The notes under the pieces: model-generated
Databases searched by the model: none
Told to the model about the DNA's origin: nothing
The model's input: the letters and a program-made list of their open reading frames with translations, nothing else
Assembly: GCF_035222275.1 (NCBI RefSeq)
Contig: NC_085882.1
Location: 1,681,501 to 1,745,500 of the forward strand
Reading direction: 5' to 3'
DNA: 64,000 nt
Origin: Podospora bellae-mahoneyi
Lineage: Eukaryota > Ascomycota > Sordariomycetes > Sordariales > Podosporaceae
Shown: positions 56,298 to 64,000 of the stretch, piece after piece
Layout of the letters: each line of letters opens with the position of its first letter
How positions within the stretch are numbered: position 1 is the stretch's first letter
Position numbers and translations under genes: made by a program

Positions 56298-57143
56298 GTG
56301 GGATATTGTTCGCCAAGAGAAGATGGTAATGGAGGGGGGGTGTTGTTGGGGGAGGGGAGGGAAAATTGGAAGGTGTTGTCTGCTGCTTTCTTACACGACC
56401 GGGATGAACTGGCTGGGTTAGACCCCGTTGACATCAACGTGGTTGTCTCAGGAGATCAACAGCAAAGTGGACAACAAATGTGGTCAGGCAAAGCAGACAA
56501 CAAACATGGAGAAATCATAACTAAAGAGAAAGAAAGAGAGAAAAGAGAAAGGGCGTTGGTTTTTCGTGATGATTACTGTACATATTTTAATAGAGCTTGA
56601 TGTAATAATCCTGTTGGGCTTTTCCAACTTGTGATCTGAGGTGGTTTCTTCTCTGCTGGACCCCAAGCTCGAAATAAAATTCATCATGGCTCTAACACCA
56701 GTCTCAACTCCCTAAGCAAGGATCATCCTTCCGTTGCCTTCCCCTCCACTCACCATGGTACGTGGTCTTCAAGATCCGGCATAGAGCTTGTGATTTCCTC
56801 AACTATCAAGGTTCAAAAGATACAGCACCAGATGCTGTGCTAATGGGGATGTGTTTCTACAGCTACGTACCAATGGCACCTTTAGACTACCACGGACAAA
56901 CATCAACGAAAAGATGGACAACATATAAGAATCCTCGGGACCGTAACGTCATCCAGTTCGCACAGCGCACAATCACAGTCAAAAACCACAAAATGTACTT
57001 CTAAAGCTTCATGGTATATTTTGCTACCTAGGCTCCAAACGCAACCCAAACCCATTTTCAGTCGAGCGTGTCTTCATCTAGGAAAAAGGGCACACAAAGC
57101 GCGCACCCATCACTAACTACAGTCTCGCGGGGACGCAACCGAG
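56145..57143. other. Tail-to-tail spacer RS-protein / GAPDH with a GA tract
   Basis: 1 kb. Contains a (GA)n run at 56264-56294 and no recognisable gene; it serves as 3' flank of both converging genes. Confidence 0.5.
56264..56294. repeat. (AG)n microsatellite
   Basis: Near-perfect AG alternation of about 30 nt. Confidence 0.85.
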
Positions 57144-60826
<3,683 letters not shown>

Positions 60827-61367
60827 TTACAAGAACCTGTAAGGCCAACGGAGCTCCTCCTTCTTGAAATGCGTCTTGCCCGCCCTGGGAGCTGGTGGTG
60901 AAAAGTGGGAGATTGGAGATCGTTCACTTGATGAAGGGTCTCCCGCTGGTTGGGGAGGATAGGTAGGAAGAGGGCTTGTATGGGCAAAGACGACATTCGC
61001 CTGCTCCACGGTTTGTTCCAGTCGCCGCAATGTTGAGCTTGTCTGATTGATAGTGGGCCTGAGCTGGCGTGTCGCCGGTTGCTTTGGTGCGGACGATGGC
61101 TGTGCGTCTTGGTATGTTGACCCGCGAGGGGGTGGTGCGCCCTCTTGTTGTGTCCGATAGTTGAGTTTGTCGGTCAAGGACTTCCTGACGATGCAGGCTT
61201 ACTTTGTTCTTGCTGTTACCTGTGGAGTAGGAAGCTGAGAGGTTGGCAATGGAGCCCTGGTCTGTTCGTTTCGGGATAGAAGGTAATTCGATGTCCCGCG
61301 AGTAGGAAAGGGGGGGAAGTGAGATGTAAGGTGTGATGGTAGGTACCGGCTGGTTAATTGTAAACAT
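60827..61367 (-). CDS. Small orphan protein, two exons
   Basis: Unrecognised. Exon 1 is 61367..61220, the intron 61219..61144 (GTAACA, CTCAAC branch, AAG) and exon 2 61143..60827, giving 154 aa. It starts MFTINQPVPTITPYISLPPL, with a Ser/Pro-rich first half. It then has a helical stretch (STLRRLEQTVEQANVVFAH) and ends in basic KTHFKKEELRWPYRFL. No signal peptide or membrane segment. It borders an AT-rich tandem array, so it may be a lineage-specific gene. The intron choice is the one that joins the two protein-like segments in frame; the unspliced frame ends at 60924. Confidence 0.45.
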
Positions 61368-62690
61368 GAGTCTCTATAGAGAAGAGAACATTTACGCAGC
61401 CACTTACATATCTTATCACTGCCCCCCTCCCAACCTATCTACTTACCTTTTCTATAATATAGTAAAATGCCTTAAAGGAAGATTAATAAAAGTTTAATTT
61501 ATTTTTGAAGGCCTTTGAATTATTTTTGAAAACCTATCAACTATCTTAATAGCCTTTAAACAATCCTTTAAAACCCTTAAACTATCTTTTAAGCCCTTGA
61601 AACTATCTTTTAAGCCCTTGAAACTATCTTTTAAGGCCTCTTGACTATCTTTTAATATACTTAAACTATCGTTTAGAGCCTATGAAAATATCTTCTAACC
61701 CTTAATAATCATACTTCGCAATATAGTTAAATCATGTATTTGGGCGGGGTGTTGGTAAGACGAATAGGGGGCTCCGTACAGGTTCTCTTCTATAGAGAGA
61801 GGAGGTTTATTGATGAGGTGAACATGCCTTCCCTTTGGTGCACTGCTTCTTGACCAGCTTCACAGGGCTCGGGAGACCGTCCTGACGGGTAGCTTTATGG
61901 TGCGGTAAAGGGGTTCTGCCGATGGTTTGGTTGAAAGGTCGGCTGAAGTACGACAAAATATTCGCCTGCTCTCATAGACGACTCGTTGAATGGTGCGAGG
62001 CTTGCTGTCATGAAGATGTCTATTCATATATAATGGCCCCGTCCCGAAAACCTACCCATTCCAGAGCACTGGCCTAAGCAGTCATTGCTGAACTTTCAAA
62101 TTGATGACGTCCGGAGTTGTGGAGGTGGTTTCAAGTTCCCAGAGATAGACTCTGGCTTCTTCTAGTTCGGCCTTTTTCGTCTTCGGGAGTACTGGTGCGC
62201 TCGGGCTGCTCAATATGAGCGTTTACTCGCTGGTGTTTGGGTGTTGCCCAGTTCATTCCGGCCAAAGAAGGCCGGCTCTGACGGTGAAGATGTGGAATTG
62301 ATCCTCAGGTGCAATATTTGGACATATTGGCTTTTACTGTGCCGACCCTGGTGATGATGGGTTTCATGACCTTAGTGCTACTGCACCGAGACAACGGATG
62401 AGCCTTTCTCTGCGGACGACTTTGGGTGAAATGGGTCGTAGATGGTATGGTAAAAATTCTGAGGATGCATCCGCCAAGATGCCCTCTTTTTTCACTAAGC
62501 CTGCAGACGATGCCACAAGGAATGAGCTATCTACATATATCTACATCATCAAAAAGCTTCAATAAGGTACCTACCCACACAGTCACATGGCAGAAAAGAC
62601 TATCGATCCAACCGCAGTGTCGCTGATCACCACAAATCTACAATATCCTAGAATCCAATACTTGATTCCTAACCAAATTCAAACTTTAAT
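61368..62690. other. AT-rich, gene-poor region including a tandem array
   Basis: From about 61420 to 61760 the composition drops sharply to AT-rich (see the array at 61500-61710). The rest to 62690 has no gene I can support. Confidence 0.5.
61500..61710. repeat. AT-rich tandem array, unit about 21-22 nt
   Basis: Roughly ten diverged copies of a unit like AAACTATCTTTTAAGCCCTTG, with two adjacent copies identical. The abundance of A/T and TTTAA could reflect repeat-induced point mutation followed by decay. Confidence 0.75.
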
Positions 62691-62932
62691 CAGAGTGGTC
62701 GATGGGATGAGTTGAGATGAGACGGCCCTCGATTTGACTTAGCTCACCGTCCCAGGGCCTCCATTTGGCTTGAGGCCATCACGATTTGGCTCATCTCACT
62801 GGCTTGCAAGACGTGGGACGAGCCGGCGGGTGGATTTGACTTGACTTGAGCAAAAATAAGGCCAATTTGGCTCGTCTCACAGGCTCATCTTACAAGATAA
62901 GTCAAAACCGTCTCATCTCATCGACCGCTCTG
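62691..62932. mobile_element. hAT-like MITE (non-autonomous DNA transposon), 242 bp
   Basis: Terminal inverted repeats: the left end CAGAGTGGTCGATG... and the reverse complement of the right end CAGAGCGGTCGATG... match through GAGATGAGACGG, with one short insertion in the left arm. Flanks are ACTTTAAT (62683-62690) and ACTTCAAT (62933-62940), an 8-bp target-site duplication with one C/T difference. The CAGAG-type termini and 8-bp duplication are hAT hallmarks. There is no coding capacity. Internal sub-repeats (TTTGGCTC.TCTCAC) occur twice. Confidence 0.75.
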
Positions 62933-64000
62933 ACTTCAATATCATCTCTCAACAATCACTAGGCTACCTATTTGTTTTTAGGGCCCAGCAACTGTGACGC
63001 CTGTGTTGGGTTAGTTGTCATTGCCCTGGAGTGCACACTTCACCTCTTGATCTTGATCGATTGGACCAGCAGCCTTTTGCTTGTTTGCTATAACAGGTAG
63101 AGAGTCATCAACAGCAACAGCAACACCCTTTGACTTGGTCCTCGATTGGTTCTCCTGAAGGAGCTAAGTGGTGTGGTGGTAATTGCCCCTATGACCTTGT
63201 CGGAAACTGCTCTACCAAAGCTAACAGAGGTTCTCCTACCCTAGTCCTAACCGTCATGAGTCTATGAGGCGTCGATTGTGCTTCATCCAATCGGTTGACA
63301 GTCATTACCATATCTCTGAAAGAAGCGGCGGGACAATCCGGTGATATTGATGAAACCCGCGTGCGAGCAGAGCTTCAGTGACTGCATCCTTTTCTCCTTC
63401 TCCATCCTCTTGTCAGTTGCAATGATATCCGGATCCGCCCGGGCGAGATAGGTTGACAAATCGAGCGGCTCGACGGGCTTGCAGGCGCCGTTGGTGGTAT
63501 GAATTCCCGTCTGGTGGCATCAGTGCAGAGGTCGTGGATGGAACAGAGAGGCGCGAGGTTCAGGCGGCCGAGTTATCGACAGGGACCCAAAGGTGTTGCG
63601 GAGGAGCAGGAAGAAGAGTCTAAATTGGAAGACTAGTGATAACTTTGGGTCTTCTTTCGCTGGCTGATGCTACATTTTGACTGTGGCACTGAGAGGTGGA
63701 TATGGGTAAGGAATAACGTGGCAGGAAATTGATCTTCCGAGAAACGTTGACTACGATGGAAGGTAGCTGTATCCGAACCACGTGAAGGACGTGGAGGAAG
63801 TGAGATACGCGCCAGACAGCATCATACTATACACCCTTGGGTAATTGTCACCTTCATAGATATTTATAATACAATTGCACCCCCAATATCTAGTAGATGC
63901 CGTTGACACAGTCTCCTAGAAACGAAACGACTACCCATCCCTTCCCCCCTCCCCCCCTTCAACTTCACACCAAACCTTGTTCATCACCTCCGCTGCAACG
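62933..64000. other. Right-edge region, gene-poor
   Basis: About 1 kb. Only one protein-like stretch, on the minus strand (63283-63519). Nothing else recognisable up to the window edge. Confidence 0.4.
63283..63519 (-). CDS. Possible exon or gene fragment, product unknown
   Basis: An open stretch of 78 codons bounded by stops, reading protein-like: NGACKPVEPLDLSTYLARAD, then IIATDKRMEKEKRMQSLKL and HAGFINITGLSRRFF. There is no ATG at its start, so if real it is an internal exon or a remnant. A donor-like GTAATG lies inside its last codons. No family recognised; may be chance. Confidence 0.25.
   Translation of the reverse strand, partial: CHQTGIHTTNGACKPVEPLDLSTYLARADPDIIATDKRMEKEKRMQSLKLCSHAGFINITGLSRRFFQRYGNDCQPIG

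Overview
The window is nuclear DNA of a filamentous ascomycete, most likely a Sordariomycete close to Sordariales. Several proteins (glucoamylase, the NADH dehydrogenase 78-kDa subunit, GAPDH) read very like their Neurospora counterparts. Genes are compact. Introns are about 50-140 nt with GT..AG ends and CTRAC-like branch sites, spacers are pyrimidine-rich, and there is no operon structure. All gene models below were spliced by eye and have not been checked against RNA.

Layout, left to right. (1) 0-7 kb: the 5' end of the complex I 78-kDa subunit gene, cut by the window edge; an unrecognised nuclear-looking gene whose frame continues past a single TAG; and the tri-snRNP splicing factor Snu66/SART1. 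(2) 7-17 kb, metabolic genes: a secreted GH15 glucoamylase with a starch-binding domain behind a promoter rich in CreA-type sites, an aldo-keto reductase, the mitochondrial pseudokinase AMPylase SelO, nicotinamide riboside kinase and peptidyl-tRNA hydrolase 2. (3) 17-26 kb: UTP7 and TSR1, two 40S-biogenesis genes sharing one short divergent promoter; the urease nickel chaperone UreG; and a secreted DJ-1/PfpI-like protein. (4) 26-41 kb: a Pumilio RNA-binding protein, mitochondrial ribosomal protein mS33 divergent from an RNase III, an acyl-CoA-binding membrane protein (Atg37/ACBD5-like) and a very large chromodomain protein, again with a long open frame beyond one in-frame TAG. (5) 42-51 kb: Rab11/Ypt31, BRX1 (60S biogenesis), an F-box-like protein with an unusual start-codon intron, and the class II histone deacetylase HDA1. 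(6) 52-58 kb: a frame-switching coding remnant, an RS/proline-rich (SRRM1-like) protein and GAPDH with a probable 5'UTR intron. (7) 58-64 kb is gene-poor: one small orphan two-exon gene, an AT-rich 21-nt tandem array, a 242-bp hAT-like MITE and one possible exon fragment.

Functional themes: ribosome biogenesis and translation (UTP7, TSR1, BRX1, PTH2, mS33), RNA processing (Snu66, RNase III, Pumilio, RS-rich protein), chromatin (chromodomain protein, HDA1) and carbon/NAD metabolism (glucoamylase, AKR, NRK, GAPDH, complex I). I see no gene cluster that works as a single pathway. The most unusual signals are two genes whose reading frame runs on for more than 400 codons after a lone TAG. In one of them the extension carries 21-residue protein repeats, which argues that it is or was translated. 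Other notable signals are the ATGA-overlapping start intron of the F-box gene, the frame-switching region at 53 kb and the MITE.
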